This document shows positions 26,698 through 35,951 of a stretch of 64,000 bases of DNA, in pieces (the stretch's first letter is position 1; every line of letters begins with the position of its first letter). This DNA comes from CAZKNF01 sp964554105. Lineage in GTDB: Bacteria; Bacteroidota; Rhodothermia; Rhodothermales; VXPQ01. A program made the position numbers and the translations under genes. The DNA is taken from positions 18,759 through 82,758 of the forward strand of contig CAZKNF010000007.1 of assembly GCA_964554105.1 (NCBI GenBank). Direction: 5' to 3'. The notes under the pieces were generated by a model, which did not search any database, was not told the DNA's origin, and was given only the letters and a program-made list of their open reading frames with translations.

Positions 26698-27264
26698 TCA
26701 CTGCAACAGGTACTGAGTGAAGTAGAGTCGGTCGATTTCGCCGCGCGTCAGAATACGGTTCAACTCGAGCAAAATCTTATTTTTAAGAGTCGAACGGAGC
26801 TCGATAGAGGCGAGCTCCTCCCTGGTATGCTCGCTGAGCAAACGCAGAATGGCGTCGCGCACGACGATCTCCTTGTCCTCGATTTCAGCGATGACATCCG
26901 ACGATTTGGTTTCGAGACCAAGGCTGACGACGAGGAATCCTTTTCCGCCCGTATCTGCAGGATTAATCAGCAATTCGCTGATGGTTGTAAATGTGCCGTA
27001 CTCCACCGGCTTCTCTTTCCCGGCAGCCTCGCCGAACCCGAATTCGACGGCTGTCGCCGCTGCGGCCTCCGCGAGGTGGGGGTACTGGCTGTATGTGAGA
27101 TACGCTCCTAAAGCTGCCGGCAAAACAGCTACGGCAGCGACCGTAAGCAGCATGCGCAGCCGGCCGCTTTTCTGTTCGGACATATCGACATCGACCATTT
27201 CAGGCGCTGCGGCGTCTTCCGCTGCCGCGTCGGCATCGGGTGCCCCCTTATTCGGTTCCGGCAT
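26698..27264 (-). CDS. fliL: Flagellar basal-body associated protein FliL
   Basis: A 188-residue single-pass inner-membrane protein. It has an acidic cytoplasmic N-terminus, one helix (about residues 36-57) and a periplasmic FliL domain ('FLVVSLGLETKSSDVIAEIEDKEIVVRDAILRLLSEHT', ending 'GEIDRLYFTQYLLQ'). FliL surrounds the stator and helps motor output. It overlaps the end of motB by 17 bases, so it belongs to the motA-motB-fliL set. Confidence 0.93.
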   Translation of the reverse strand: MPEPNKGAPDADAAAEDAAAPEMVDVDMSEQKSGRLRMLLTVAAVAVLPAALGAYLTYSQYPHLAEAAAATAVEFGFGEAAGKEKPVEYGTFTTISELLINPADTGGKGFLVVSLGLETKSSDVIAEIEDKEIVVRDAILRLLSEHTREELASIELRSTLKNKILLELNRILTRGEIDRLYFTQYLLQ

Positions 27265-27955
27265 GGCTGAACACTATTTCGACTCGTCTATTCCGTGATC
27301 GTCCGGTGGACGTTCTATTGCTTGCTACCGGTCGAAATTCACCGTATCCAACGGTTTTGTACCGCCCCGGCTCGAGCGCTGCTGTCTGCTGAAGAAAAAA
27401 CCGTACAACGGACGAAGCCCGTGCGCCGGACAGCTCCCAGTTTGAAGGAAACTGGTGCGTGTTGATGGGTTGATTATCCGTATGTCCCTCGACCATCACA
27501 TCATTTGACGTCGGTGTGAGCATGGCGCTCACGGTTTTAAGCACTTCCTTGGATGATTCAAGCAGCTCGGACTTTCCCGACTCGAATACGATCGAATCGA
27601 CGATCGAGACGTGAATCCCCCGTTCAGAAGCGCTCACCTCAATTTTATCCTGTAGATCCTCTATTTCGAGGTATTCGGCGAGGGCGTCGAGCTGCGACTC
27701 GCGACCCCTGTAGTACTCTTCCACACCCTCGTCCGCGCGTGTCGGAGGACGCATGGCCTCAAAACTGAGTACGCTGCGGTGTCCGTTGAAATAACTGAGC
27801 GCCTCCTCGAATTTCTTGACCTCCACTTCGGACATGGCGACGATCAGTACGAAGAAGGTGAGCAGCAATGTCACCATATCGCTGTACGTCGTCATCCAGA
27901 ACGGGGCCGTCGGCTCTTCGTCCTCCTCATTCTGTATGTCGCCGAATTCATCCAT
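27248..27955 (-). CDS. motB: Flagellar stator protein MotB
   Basis: A 235-residue stator subunit. The single membrane helix 'FWMTTYSDMVTLLLTFFVLIVAM' carries the essential ion-binding aspartate (Asp26). A plug/linker of about 70 residues follows and then an OmpA/MotB peptidoglycan-binding domain with 'VEGHTDNQPI' and 'NWELSGARASSVVRFF'. It anchors the stator to the cell wall. Whether the motor uses H+ or Na+ cannot be decided from this sequence. The start is 21 bases behind motA. Confidence 0.96.
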   Translation of the reverse strand: MDEFGDIQNEEDEEPTAPFWMTTYSDMVTLLLTFFVLIVAMSEVEVKKFEEALSYFNGHRSVLSFEAMRPPTRADEGVEEYYRGRESQLDALAEYLEIEDLQDKIEVSASERGIHVSIVDSIVFESGKSELLESSKEVLKTVSAMLTPTSNDVMVEGHTDNQPINTHQFPSNWELSGARASSVVRFFLQQTAALEPGRYKTVGYGEFRPVASNRTSTGRSRNRRVEIVFSHAGTE

Positions 27956-27976
27956 CGGGATGGGAGGCCACGTTAG

Positions 27977-28768
27977 TTACGCTGCGCGCGAGAGCGCCGC
28001 CGGTTCTTCAGCAGCTGCCGCTGCCACATCGCCCCCAACGAAGGACTTCAGGCGCTTTTCTACGAGGCTCGGACTTTCACCGCGAACGATGGCGAGTACA
28101 CCTATACGCACCATCTGCCTAGACCGTAGCAACTGCGCGTTCTGCATCTTCATCTTCGCAGCGATCGGCAGAAATATCAGATTCGCGAGCAGGGCGCCGT
28201 AGAACGTCGTAATGAGTGCGACCGCCATACCTTTCCCGATCTGCGACGGATCATCTAGACTCTGCATCATCTGTATCAGTCCGATGAGCGTCCCGATCAT
28301 TCCGAATGCGGGAGCATAAAGGGCGGAATTGCCGAAGAATTTTGCCGCCAGTCCGCGCGTAGTTGCCTCTTCGGACATTCGGATCTTCATTAAATCGTCT
28401 ATTTCTGCCTCTTCGATGCCGTCGACCGCCATCTCCAGGCCGAAGCGCACGTATTCATCTGCATTTTCATCGAGTCGACGGTCGAGTGCGAGGAGACCTT
28501 CTCGGCGCGCAACGCGTGAGAACTCGGTGAACGTCTCTAAGAACTTTTCCGGATTGGGCGCCTGAAACTTGAGGAAGTCTTTGAAACCTTTCGGCATCAA
28601 GCTCAGGTCTGCCAGCGAAAAGTTTACGAGTAGGGCTGCGACGGTGCCGCCAAGGACGAGGATGAGCGCCGCGACGTCAAAGAACATCATCCATCCGTCG
28701 CCCATAAATATGGCTCCGTAGATGAGAACCAGCCCGGATCCCACGCCGATCAGCGTCGATTTTTCCAT
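27977..28768 (-). CDS. motA: Flagellar stator protein MotA
   Basis: A 263-residue membrane protein with the four-helix MotA/ExbB layout: helices near residues 4-22 and 28-50, a large cytoplasmic loop with 'FTEFSRVARREGLLALDRRLDE' and the conserved 'APAFGMIGTLIGLIQMMQSLDDPSQIGKGMAVALITTFYGALLANLIFLPIA' segment spanning helices 3 and 4. It converts ion flow into torque against FliG. It is upstream of motB by 21 bases and 134 bases behind cheZ. Confidence 0.96.
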   Translation of the reverse strand: MEKSTLIGVGSGLVLIYGAIFMGDGWMMFFDVAALILVLGGTVAALLVNFSLADLSLMPKGFKDFLKFQAPNPEKFLETFTEFSRVARREGLLALDRRLDENADEYVRFGLEMAVDGIEEAEIDDLMKIRMSEEATTRGLAAKFFGNSALYAPAFGMIGTLIGLIQMMQSLDDPSQIGKGMAVALITTFYGALLANLIFLPIAAKMKMQNAQLLRSRQMVRIGVLAIVRGESPSLVEKRLKSFVGGDVAAAAAEEPAALSRAA

Positions 28769-28902
28769 AGAAAACGGTTCTTACATGCACAGCACGATCG
28801 AGTCACATCTGTAAACGTGACTTCGGATCGCCTGCAGATGCCTTCAATTCACGTGTTGAGGCATTCCATTCCGTGGCTGTAGGGCTGTGTTTCGATTCTT
28901 GC

Positions 28903-29670
28903 TCATCTCGGTGCACCATCGCCCTGTGCGGCCGCCTTGAAGACATCGTCGACAGCTTTCTGCCGTTCACCTTGCTGGGAATCTGGAGTCCGGGGAACGA
29001 CAGGCGGTTGATCAGGCGTGTCAAAGGAACCCGTCCCGTACGCGCTATCGTGTTGCTGCGCATCGAGCCGCTCCAAAAGTGCGGACATGCGATCTCGCAT
29101 CGAGTCAAGAAGATGAGTTACGGAGGTGATCTGCTGCGCGGTGATGTCCTGCATCTGCAGCGACTCCGCAACGCTGTTCATCTGATTACGAATCTCATCG
29201 ACAACCGTACGGCGGGCATGTACAGTGCCTTCGATGTTGTGCTGTGCTTGTCGGCGTTCGTCGAGAACTGCCTCCACTTCCATCAGCACGTCAGAGCGAT
29301 CATCGAGGCGCGCTCGGAGCAGCGTAAGGAGACGCTCATCCGATTCTTCGAAGAACCGTACGTCTCGAAGCGTCTGATCGAGGTGGCCGTCATAGGTCTG
29401 GGATTTCACCAATACCTCGTCTATAAGGACGAGAATTTCGGTCGTAGCAACCTTCGTCGCATCCGAAATGCTCTGCAGTTGAAGAGTTGCATGAGGCATC
29501 TTCAGCGCGCTGTCCATCATCGAGGCATTGATCTCCTCGAGGAGAGGAACGACTTCTTCCAGAAAATAGAAGATGTCTTCGACGAACGGCAGGGCGCGTT
29601 GGCTAAGGACGAAAACGGCCTTGAGCTCATTCAGCTTCCCGAGCACGTCACTTACATTGAACTTCGCCAT
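28903..29670 (-). CDS. cheZ: CheZ-family protein phosphatase
   Basis: A 255-residue, almost wholly helical protein. The catalytic motif of CheZ is visible at residues 173-184: MQDITAQQITSV, with Asp175 and Gln179 at the same four-residue spacing as the metal-aligning Asp143 and water-aligning Gln147 of the E. coli enzyme. The C-terminus 'QKAVDDVFKAA' resembles the CheY-binding tail 'VDDLLASLGF'. CheZ removes phosphate from CheY-P, ending the clockwise signal. The ATG at 29670 is preferred; the open frame upstream to 29862 runs into the promoter region. It lies between flgE and motA; no cheY or cheA is in the window. Confidence 0.8.
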   Translation of the reverse strand: MAKFNVSDVLGKLNELKAVFVLSQRALPFVEDIFYFLEEVVPLLEEINASMMDSALKMPHATLQLQSISDATKVATTEILVLIDEVLVKSQTYDGHLDQTLRDVRFFEESDERLLTLLRARLDDRSDVLMEVEAVLDERRQAQHNIEGTVHARRTVVDEIRNQMNSVAESLQMQDITAQQITSVTHLLDSMRDRMSALLERLDAQQHDSAYGTGSFDTPDQPPVVPRTPDSQQGERQKAVDDVFKAAAQGDGAPR

Positions 29671-29782
29671 GCGGGCTTCTCTAGCGGTTACTTTAGCTTT
29701 TTCCTGGATCTCTGGTCTTCCCATCCCGGAGTGCGGTACCCTGGGAGGACTTCGCTTTCGGTCGACGGAGTTTGTGTTCCTG

Positions 29783-29809
29783 GTATCGGCACGCTGCCCG
29801 CGCATCTTA
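29783..29809 (-). promoter_or_regulatory. Candidate FliA (sigma-28) promoter before cheZ-motA-motB
   Basis: On the minus strand a -10 of GCCGATAC (29783-29790) lies 11 bases after a -35-like TAAGATGC (29802-29809). The -10 matches the FliA consensus GCCGATAA at seven of eight positions; the -35 is weaker. The position, about 110 bases before the cheZ start, would make chemotaxis and stator genes late (class III), as in enteric bacteria. Confidence 0.6.
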
Positions 29810-29879
29810 ACGCCATTAACGCCAGAGGCCCCACGCCGCAGCGACGAGGGGCCTCCGTCCAATCTAGATTTTCCTCGGT

Positions 29880-31151
29880 TTAGCGCTTCAGTTGGACCAT
29901 CTCCTGCAGCAGCTCATCCGACGTGGTAATGACCCGCGCCGACGCTTGGAATCCACGCTGGGCGACGATCATATCCGTGAACTCGGTTGCGAGGTCGACA
30001 TTGCTCATTTCGAGCGCGCCGGAGACCACGGCGGCACGGGATTCTCGGCCTGCCTGCCGGACCTGCAGTTCCCCGGAAGCCGTCGTCTGTGCAAAGAAGT
30101 TTTCGCCGATCTGCTCGAGGCCGTGCGGATTCGTGACCTCGCCGACAGCGAGCTGAAACATCTTTCTCTGTTGACCATTGCTGAAATTAAACTCCAATAT
30201 CCCTTCTTTATTGATGGAATAACCGGTTACCACCCCGGCCTGGATGCCGTCCTGCTCCGTCACCGAAACGGTGGTCGAACCGCTGGAAGTCGTGATGCCG
30301 TTTCTGCTTTCTCCGCCGAAGTCTATGGTGAAGGGGTCTACATTACCGTCACCGTCGATATCCCAGTTGAAATCCAATGTCTCATCGCCTGCAAGGGGAT
30401 CGCCGTTGACGTCGCACAACTCACCGCTCGCATTGAAATAGAGCGTATGCGGTCCGGCGAGTTGCTGGTCGTCCTTGTCGGAAACGACGGCATCCCACTG
30501 CGTCACGCCTCCGCCGGTCGCGAGGTCAGCGGTCTTCTCGAAATTGATGAACACGTCGTACGGTTTACCGCTGGCATCGTAGGCGACACTCGAGATCGGT
30601 TTAACGTCGCCGATCTCCGAATCCGCAGAAAGATTTCCCCCGATGGTCAGCACTTCCGTGGCCTTGGCAGGGGTGGTCATCCCGGGATCGACGCGCACGT
30701 CCTTGAGAACACCGGTCACGACTTCGTCGCTCTCGTCGAAGCTCCAGCCCTGGACCGGCAGCCCGTTCGAGGTTACGAACTCGCCGTCGCGGTTAAACGA
30801 AAAGTTGCCCGCGCGTGTCAAAAGATTTCCACTGGTACCTTTCGCGATAAAGTAGCCGTCTCCATTGATGGCAAGGTCATTCGCTCGGCTGGTAGTTTCG
30901 AGCGCGCCCTGCGCCCAGCTCTGGTCGATCGAACCGACGCTTACTCCAAGTCCGACGTACGACGGATTGACCCCCGCGCCTCCGGACATGCGGCCGACGC
31001 CGAGGAGCTGCTGGCCGAGAAGCTCATTAAATGTTGCGCGTCCGCGCTTGTAGGCCAGTGTATTTACATTTGCGATGTTGTTGCCAACCACGTCCATTCG
31101 GACCTGATTGGATTGAAGTCCGGAGACGCCGGTGCGTAGAGAACGAATCAT
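29880..31151 (-). CDS. flgE: Flagellar hook protein FlgE
   Basis: A 423-residue hook subunit. The N-terminal rod/hook motif 'MIRSLRTGVSGLQSNQVRMD' with 'VGNNIANVNTLAYKRGRATF' and the C-terminal 'EMSNVDLATEFTDMIVAQRGFQASARVITTSDELLQEMVQL' form the coiled D0 domain. The centre is beta-rich (D1/D2) and of normal length for FlgE. It polymerises into the hook once FlgD caps it. It lies after the TIGR02530 gene across a 173-base gap. Confidence 0.95.
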   Translation of the reverse strand: MIRSLRTGVSGLQSNQVRMDVVGNNIANVNTLAYKRGRATFNELLGQQLLGVGRMSGGAGVNPSYVGLGVSVGSIDQSWAQGALETTSRANDLAINGDGYFIAKGTSGNLLTRAGNFSFNRDGEFVTSNGLPVQGWSFDESDEVVTGVLKDVRVDPGMTTPAKATEVLTIGGNLSADSEIGDVKPISSVAYDASGKPYDVFINFEKTADLATGGGVTQWDAVVSDKDDQQLAGPHTLYFNASGELCDVNGDPLAGDETLDFNWDIDGDGNVDPFTIDFGGESRNGITTSSGSTTVSVTEQDGIQAGVVTGYSINKEGILEFNFSNGQQRKMFQLAVGEVTNPHGLEQIGENFFAQTTASGELQVRQAGRESRAAVVSGALEMSNVDLATEFTDMIVAQRGFQASARVITTSDELLQEMVQLKR

Positions 31152-31324
31152 GATATACCTCGTGTTGGGGTGGTCCGCAGCGTCGGTCGGTCGGCTGCGG
31201 CCCGGCGTCCCGTTCCAGGCGTGCTGGTCGTGGGTCCTGCCGGATGTAGTGCATAGTTCAGGATTGTTTTTCCGGGTTCTACAACGTCCTCAAATCGTAC
31301 CCGGACACGATTCAAGGCATCTCG

Positions 31325-31729
31325 TCATAGCATCACTGCAGAGTCTATTTGGGTGAAAACGCGTTCGTGGAGCTCACTTGTGTCGACAGCCGTCACGACG
31401 GTGCGCGTCGGCACGTTCACGATGAAGGCTGCATCCGATCGCATGAGCAGGGCGTCTCGCGCGCCCTTCGATTCCAGTTGGAGAAGAGCGTCGGTGAGTG
31501 ACTGCTGCTGGTCGGCATCGAGCGAGATTCCGCGCTGTTCTATCCGCTCCTGCGCGTGGGCCGACAGCTTGAAGCCAGGAAAAGATTGCAACGCCTGCTC
31601 TCGCGCACGGCGCAGCTCTTCGACGAAGGTAGCGCGGCCGTTTCCGTCCGGTGTGTCGGGTCGCGACGGGCGCAGGTCCGGCGTCCCCTGGCCAGGGTCG
31701 ACTCGGGAGGCGATTTCGCGTACCGTCAT
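31325..31729 (-). CDS. Flagellar operon protein of the TIGR02530 type
   Basis: A 134-residue protein with a disordered N-terminus and a conserved C-terminal domain: 'FKLSAHAQERIEQRGISLDADQQQSLTDALLQLESKGARDALLM', then 'VPTRTVVTAVDTSELHERVFTQIDSAVML'. This matches the small protein found between flgD and flgE in many non-enteric flagellar operons (TIGR02530). Its biochemical role is not settled. The location here, directly between flgD and flgE, is the standard one, which strengthens the call. Confidence 0.85.
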   Translation of the reverse strand: MTVREIASRVDPGQGTPDLRPSRPDTPDGNGRATFVEELRRAREQALQSFPGFKLSAHAQERIEQRGISLDADQQQSLTDALLQLESKGARDALLMRSDAAFIVNVPTRTVVTAVDTSELHERVFTQIDSAVML

Positions 31730-31781
31730 GGCTGGTCACCTGGTTATTTGATATCGTGCGGATGGTCTCGGCGACGACACA

Positions 31782-32468
31782 TCACTCAACGCTTTCCACG
31801 CTCGACATTGGCACTCGAGTCTCGCCGATCCAGAGAATGATGCCGTCAGCGCCGAACGTAATGCGATCTACGATGCCGGATATCAGGGCAGCCGCCTCCA
31901 CAGGGTTGCCGCTTGTGTCCGTAGCGCTGACTTCCACCGAGTAAGAACCGGCAGCAACATTCGCGCCGGATCCATCGAGACCGTCCCATTCGAGATCATG
32001 TTCACCGGAGGTGAGTCCCGCGAGGTCGAACGTCCGGACGGCAATACCCGCCTCGTTCAGAATCGACACCGTGGCGGACTCGGCCGCATCTTCGAGATCG
32101 AACTTGATGGGCACCGCGTTCTCACCGTCCCACTCGACCGAATCTCCCGCAGCCTGGACAGTTTTTCCGATGAGACCTGCAGCAACGCCGCTGTTCACGC
32201 TCTGCGCGAGCATAGCATTCATTTCACCGTTCTGAGCAAGCACGTCGCTGATGTTCAGCAGCTGCTCGACAGACGAAAACTGTGCGAGCTGGGCTGCGAA
32301 TTCCTGTCCGTCCATGGGATTCAGCGGGTCCTGGTTTTTAAGTTGGGACACGAGCATCATCAAGAACTCGTCCTTCCCCAGAACCGCATCTCCTGCAGCG
32401 CTCGGAGCGGATCGGTCGGTGGCGCTTGGATCGACAATCCCGGGTTCAAACGGTGCGAAAGGGTCCAT
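31782..32468 (-). CDS. flgD: Flagellar hook cap protein FlgD
   Basis: A 228-residue hook-assembly scaffold. The conserved N-terminal export and cap region 'LGKDEFLMMLVSQLKNQDPLNPMDGQEFAAQLAQFSSVEQL' (residues about 27-68) is a near-perfect match to FlgD. A Tudor-like/FnIII module follows ('AGIAVRTFDLAGLTSGEHDLEWDGLDGSGANVAAG'). It caps the growing hook and is then replaced by HAP1. It lies 64 bases behind fliK. Confidence 0.95.
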   Translation of the reverse strand: MDPFAPFEPGIVDPSATDRSAPSAAGDAVLGKDEFLMMLVSQLKNQDPLNPMDGQEFAAQLAQFSSVEQLLNISDVLAQNGEMNAMLAQSVNSGVAAGLIGKTVQAAGDSVEWDGENAVPIKFDLEDAAESATVSILNEAGIAVRTFDLAGLTSGEHDLEWDGLDGSGANVAAGSYSVEVSATDTSGNPVEAAALISGIVDRITFGADGIILWIGETRVPMSSVESVE

Positions 32469-32532
32469 TACGTGATGTTCTGTTGATTGGATGGTCTAGA
32501 GTCTGCGAAGGCGTCTTGGTATAGCTAACTGG

Positions 32533-34701
32533 TTAGCCGATCCATTCATTTCGTGCTCCCGCGAGCAGCGCTCGCGCCGCACGACCCGACCCCAGAGTGG
32601 AAACCGCGTCTGCACGGGGCGCCCGATCTAGAGAGGTATCGCGGGCAGTGGGTGCATCATACCTGCGCTGCGGCTTGTCGCCGGCATCATCGCTGGTCAG
32701 CGAGAAATCGACGGTCGTTTCATACTGATCTCGAAGCACGTGTTGCAGGCGGTCGAGGTTTTCGGCAGCGAGGTTGCGAAGCTGAGGATCACTAAACGTC
32801 ACTGCGATAGAGACCTTGTCCTCGTCACGGCGCGCGCGGACTGTCATCGTCCCCTGACCTTCTTCGAGCTGCATTTCGATGACTCTCCACCCCTTTTCCA
32901 GAGACTCCGACGTAAGGCCATTTGAGAGAATCGATTGCAGCCACGCCGCGGTGCGCGTCTGATCGGGTCGGCCACTTCTCCGGGCAGAGTCCAATGACGA
33001 AAGCGATGTAGTCGTGGAGGGTCGCTCAGAGGTATACGTGAGTTCGTCAGCGGTTGGCTCCGCGGCGCTGTCAACGAGTGCGTCCACGTCGAGCGAAACG
33101 GTGTCGTCCGGATCAGGAAGGGCGAAATCGGCTACTTCCTCGCCGGCTGCTGGGAGATCGAACGCCACGTCTGAGGGAAAATCTGATCTGCCCTTGAAAT
33201 CGCTGCCGCCGCCCGCGCCGCTCTGGGACTCCGATTCGGCTTTGAATGATCGAGTAGTCGACCCCCGAGTTTCAGAGCGTTCCGTATTCCTTTGTTCGTC
33301 AACCTTCGGTACCTCGTCAGGAGCGATTCCGCGCCCGGCGACCGACCGCGGATCATTCGTCCCGTTCACGTCCGCGGCCCGGCGGACGGCGGAATGGGCT
33401 GCACTCGTGGATCGCTGATCGCCAGCATCCTGCTCGGCTGATGTATATGTGGCATGCTCACTCTCGACCGTGGCACGCCCCTGAGACGGGGCTGAATGCT
33501 CGCGCCAAATTCGAATACGCTGGCCTGTAAGATGGCGTGATGTGCGCTCGAGGTTGGCAATGTGCGCATGGTCGCTCTTGACCGTTTCTGCTGAAGCGAG
33601 ACGGTTCGATCCTTCTGGCCGTGGGGCAGGATTCGAGCCCTCGTTCTGGTGCTCGGATGATGCCGGTTCGTTGATTGTGGACGAAGGCGCCTGAGGGTAT
33701 GCGCCCGTGGCAGCAGATTTCGAATGTGTGAATCCGGATGACGTCAGATCGGTGTCGACGCGGCGGGTTCCGTCCGGCACCGACGAGACGCTACGCGCAT
33801 CAGCGGCGGGGGAGAGGTCCGCAGCTTGAATGCGCCGTTCGTCACCGGTGATTGCCTCCTGTTTCGTGCTCCGATGCTGGCTACGCTTCGTAGTTACATC
33901 CGCTTGGTGGTCATCAAGAAAGTCAGCGTTACGTGATGTAGTACGTGCAGAATCGTGTTTGCCTTCGGTCTCCTCGCGAGGCGTACGTTCGTGTTCCGTA
34001 GGAGAATCGAGGTTCTTATTTGTATGCAGTCCCTGTTCGGAGTCCGCTTCAACCGCAGAATCGACTTCGACACCACTGAACGTCTTGCGCGCCGAGGATT
34101 CATCACTGCCCACCGGGCGTCCGTCCGATTCTGTTGCTGGCGCGGCAGCGTCCGCTTCTAGAGTTTGTGACGACGGCTCGAGAGTGTTCACATCCGCTCC
34201 GAGCGCGTTCACGCGTGATTCGAGCAGGGTTGCATCCGCTCCGAGTACGCTCGCACCAGCTCCAAGTGCGCTTGCCGCACCTCCGAACGTGTTTGCGCCG
34301 ACCCGGAAGCCACTCGTAGCGGCAACTGGTGCTTCGGAATCAGCGGCCGACGCTGCAATAGCCGAGTCGAGCACGGGAGTAACGTCGTGCCCGAGCGAAT
34401 TATCGTCCGTGAGCGGGCCGAACGTGCCGATAAGGAGATTTTCGCCCTTGGTTGTCTGAGCTTCGGCGACTCCTGCGAGAGGTGCCAAGCCGGCCTGTAC
34501 GCTGCTGCGCTGCGCGAGCGCGCCAAAAGATAATGTGCCCGTTTCCGACGTGCCCGAGTGGGACGTCAGCAGCTCGAACGCACCGACAAGCATCGATCCG
34601 AACCCAGAGGCCCCCTGTGAAAGGTTATGGCTACCGGCGGTCTCTCCTTCCTGAGAAGGAGGGGACGCGCCGAGGAAGCTAAGAAGGGAGTGCGGTTGCA
34701 T
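32533..34701 (-). CDS. fliK: Flagellar hook-length control protein FliK
   Basis: A 722-residue, very hydrophilic protein in the fliK position between fliJ/motE and flgD. The first 570 residues are low-complexity and rich in Ser, Thr, Ala, Asp and Glu, with imperfect repeats of 'ALGADVNTLE'-like units around residues 135-190. The compact C-terminal domain (about residues 595-690, 'GWRVIEMQLEEGQGTMTVRARRDEDKVSIAVTFSDPQLRNL') matches the Flg_hook domain that contacts FlhB to switch export. It is long for a FliK (usually 400-600), but the N-terminal ruler is free to vary. It is assigned mainly by the C-terminal domain and position. Confidence 0.85.
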   Translation of the reverse strand: MQPHSLLSFLGASPPSQEGETAGSHNLSQGASGFGSMLVGAFELLTSHSGTSETGTLSFGALAQRSSVQAGLAPLAGVAEAQTTKGENLLIGTFGPLTDDNSLGHDVTPVLDSAIAASAADSEAPVAATSGFRVGANTFGGAASALGAGASVLGADATLLESRVNALGADVNTLEPSSQTLEADAAAPATESDGRPVGSDESSARKTFSGVEVDSAVEADSEQGLHTNKNLDSPTEHERTPREETEGKHDSARTTSRNADFLDDHQADVTTKRSQHRSTKQEAITGDERRIQAADLSPAADARSVSSVPDGTRRVDTDLTSSGFTHSKSAATGAYPQAPSSTINEPASSEHQNEGSNPAPRPEGSNRLASAETVKSDHAHIANLERTSRHLTGQRIRIWREHSAPSQGRATVESEHATYTSAEQDAGDQRSTSAAHSAVRRAADVNGTNDPRSVAGRGIAPDEVPKVDEQRNTERSETRGSTTRSFKAESESQSGAGGGSDFKGRSDFPSDVAFDLPAAGEEVADFALPDPDDTVSLDVDALVDSAAEPTADELTYTSERPSTTTSLSSLDSARRSGRPDQTRTAAWLQSILSNGLTSESLEKGWRVIEMQLEEGQGTMTVRARRDEDKVSIAVTFSDPQLRNLAAENLDRLQHVLRDQYETTVDFSLTSDDAGDKPQRRYDAPTARDTSLDRAPRADAVSTLGSGRAARALLAGARNEWIG

Positions 34702-34709
34702 AGGGATCG

Positions 34710-35411
34710 TTAGTTCGACGGCTCAGGATCGCCGTCCGCTTGTACCTGCTGTCTCGCGGCGACTTCGCTGGCGGAAATCGGACCACTCACGAGCATTTTT
34801 ACAAATCGTGCTGCACGCTTAGGCGGCATGTTCTGAAGAAGGCGCGACTGCTCCCTTTGCGAAACCTGCAAATACAGGAGCTCGACGATGTTGAGATCGA
34901 GCTCGGCCAGAATGCTGCCAAGCTGCTTGTCTTCTAATTTGCCGAGTGATTTACCGATTTCGGCTGCATCGGCCTGTTGCGAGACTACGTCGTTCAGGCG
35001 GTTTTCAAGGCGCTCGATTTCGGCGGTGAGCACGGCGTTCTCTCCTTGCAGTCCTTGCAATTGTTGCGTCGTACGACGAAGCGAGTCGGTCAACACCTCG
35101 TTGACATCCGGTGTTGGCAAATTCGATGATGCCGTGCCAAGGGAATCAGGATGGTTCAGGCCGATCGGCGCAGCCGCCGAGTCGATCGCACCGCCGATGG
35201 AGTCGAAGGAAGCCTGGGTGAACAGTGAGCTGTCCAGGTCTGCTAGCAGGTGGTTTTCCATCGCGGGCGGCAACAGCCCGAGGCTGTCGAGCCGTACTCG
35301 CGTGCTGTCGACGATTCCCGGTGCAATGGAAGGCATCGCCAGATAGATGCCCACACTGCCGAGGGCGAATGCGAGAATGCCTACTGCGGAAAGCATGATC
35401 GCCTTCTTCAT
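34710..35411 (-). CDS. MotE-like flagellar protein (MgtE-N-like domain)
   Basis: A 233-residue protein with one N-terminal membrane helix (about residues 5-25), a long coiled coil (about 110-145, 'LRRTTQQLQGLQGENAVLTAEIERLENRLNDVV') and a C-terminal helical domain ('LAELDLNIVELLYLQVSQREQSRLLQNMPPKRAARFVKML') resembling the MgtE intracellular N domain. This layout and the place next to fliJ fit the MotE/FliJ-associated proteins of alpha- and deltaproteobacterial operons, which chaperone MotC or assist the stator. Its stop overlaps the fliJ end region by four bases. Function here is inferred. Confidence 0.7.
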   Translation of the reverse strand: MKKAIMLSAVGILAFALGSVGIYLAMPSIAPGIVDSTRVRLDSLGLLPPAMENHLLADLDSSLFTQASFDSIGGAIDSAAAPIGLNHPDSLGTASSNLPTPDVNEVLTDSLRRTTQQLQGLQGENAVLTAEIERLENRLNDVVSQQADAAEIGKSLGKLEDKQLGSILAELDLNIVELLYLQVSQREQSRLLQNMPPKRAARFVKMLVSGPISASEVAARQQVQADGDPEPSN

Positions 35412-35863
35412 GAGTTTACAGCTCGTTTCTGTCGCTGGAAGTTCGAGATGGCCTGCTCGTCAAGCAGCTGCCTCTCGGCTGCCTTGTGGTTCTTCCAGTA
35501 CTGCTCTTCCTCTTGCTCACGGAGCCGCTCCACGGCATCCTCCGCCCCCTTGCATTCGATGAATCGGATCCGGGCATCGACCTCCATGTCCCTTAAGTGT
35601 TGAAGTTTTCGCTTCGCCGTGTCGAACCGGTGCTGCGCATCCTGTCGAAATGATTCGTATCGCGAAAGCGAGCGCTGGCCCGTAACACCGTTAGACCGGG
35701 AACTCACGATGCGGTACAAGTAAATGCGAGCGTCGTCCACAACGTCCGACTGGCTTTTTACCTCCCGTACGATCTTCAACAGATCCCGGCGAGCGCCTTC
35801 CGCCTCATGCCTCCGCAACTTGAGAATGCTTTCGAGGGAAAATTGGAATTTCTTTCCGCTCAT
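35408..35863 (-). CDS. fliJ: Flagellar export chaperone FliJ
   Basis: A 151-residue all-helical coiled-coil protein starting 'FQFSLESILKLRRHEAEGARRDLLKIV', the usual FliJ N-terminus. It inserts in the FliI hexamer as a stalk, comparable to the F1-ATPase gamma subunit, and handles export chaperones. It overlaps the MotE-like gene by four bases, showing translational coupling, and lies 88 bases behind fliI. Confidence 0.9.
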   Translation of the reverse strand: MSGKKFQFSLESILKLRRHEAEGARRDLLKIVREVKSQSDVVDDARIYLYRIVSSRSNGVTGQRSLSRYESFRQDAQHRFDTAKRKLQHLRDMEVDARIRFIECKGAEDAVERLREQEEEQYWKNHKAAERQLLDEQAISNFQRQKRAVNS

Positions 35864-35951
35864 GTCGATCGTTCAAGAGCCCCTGGCAGTGATAAGTATT
35901 GAGGTTTTATTGCTGTGCAAATGTTCGGCCAAACTCGACGGCACCGTGCAA

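Noticed and set aside
29892..31139. Long plus-strand open frame (415 codons) opposite flgE
   Set aside because: It is fully antisense to a clear flgE and shows no domain pattern; high G+C codon structure leaves the opposite strand open.
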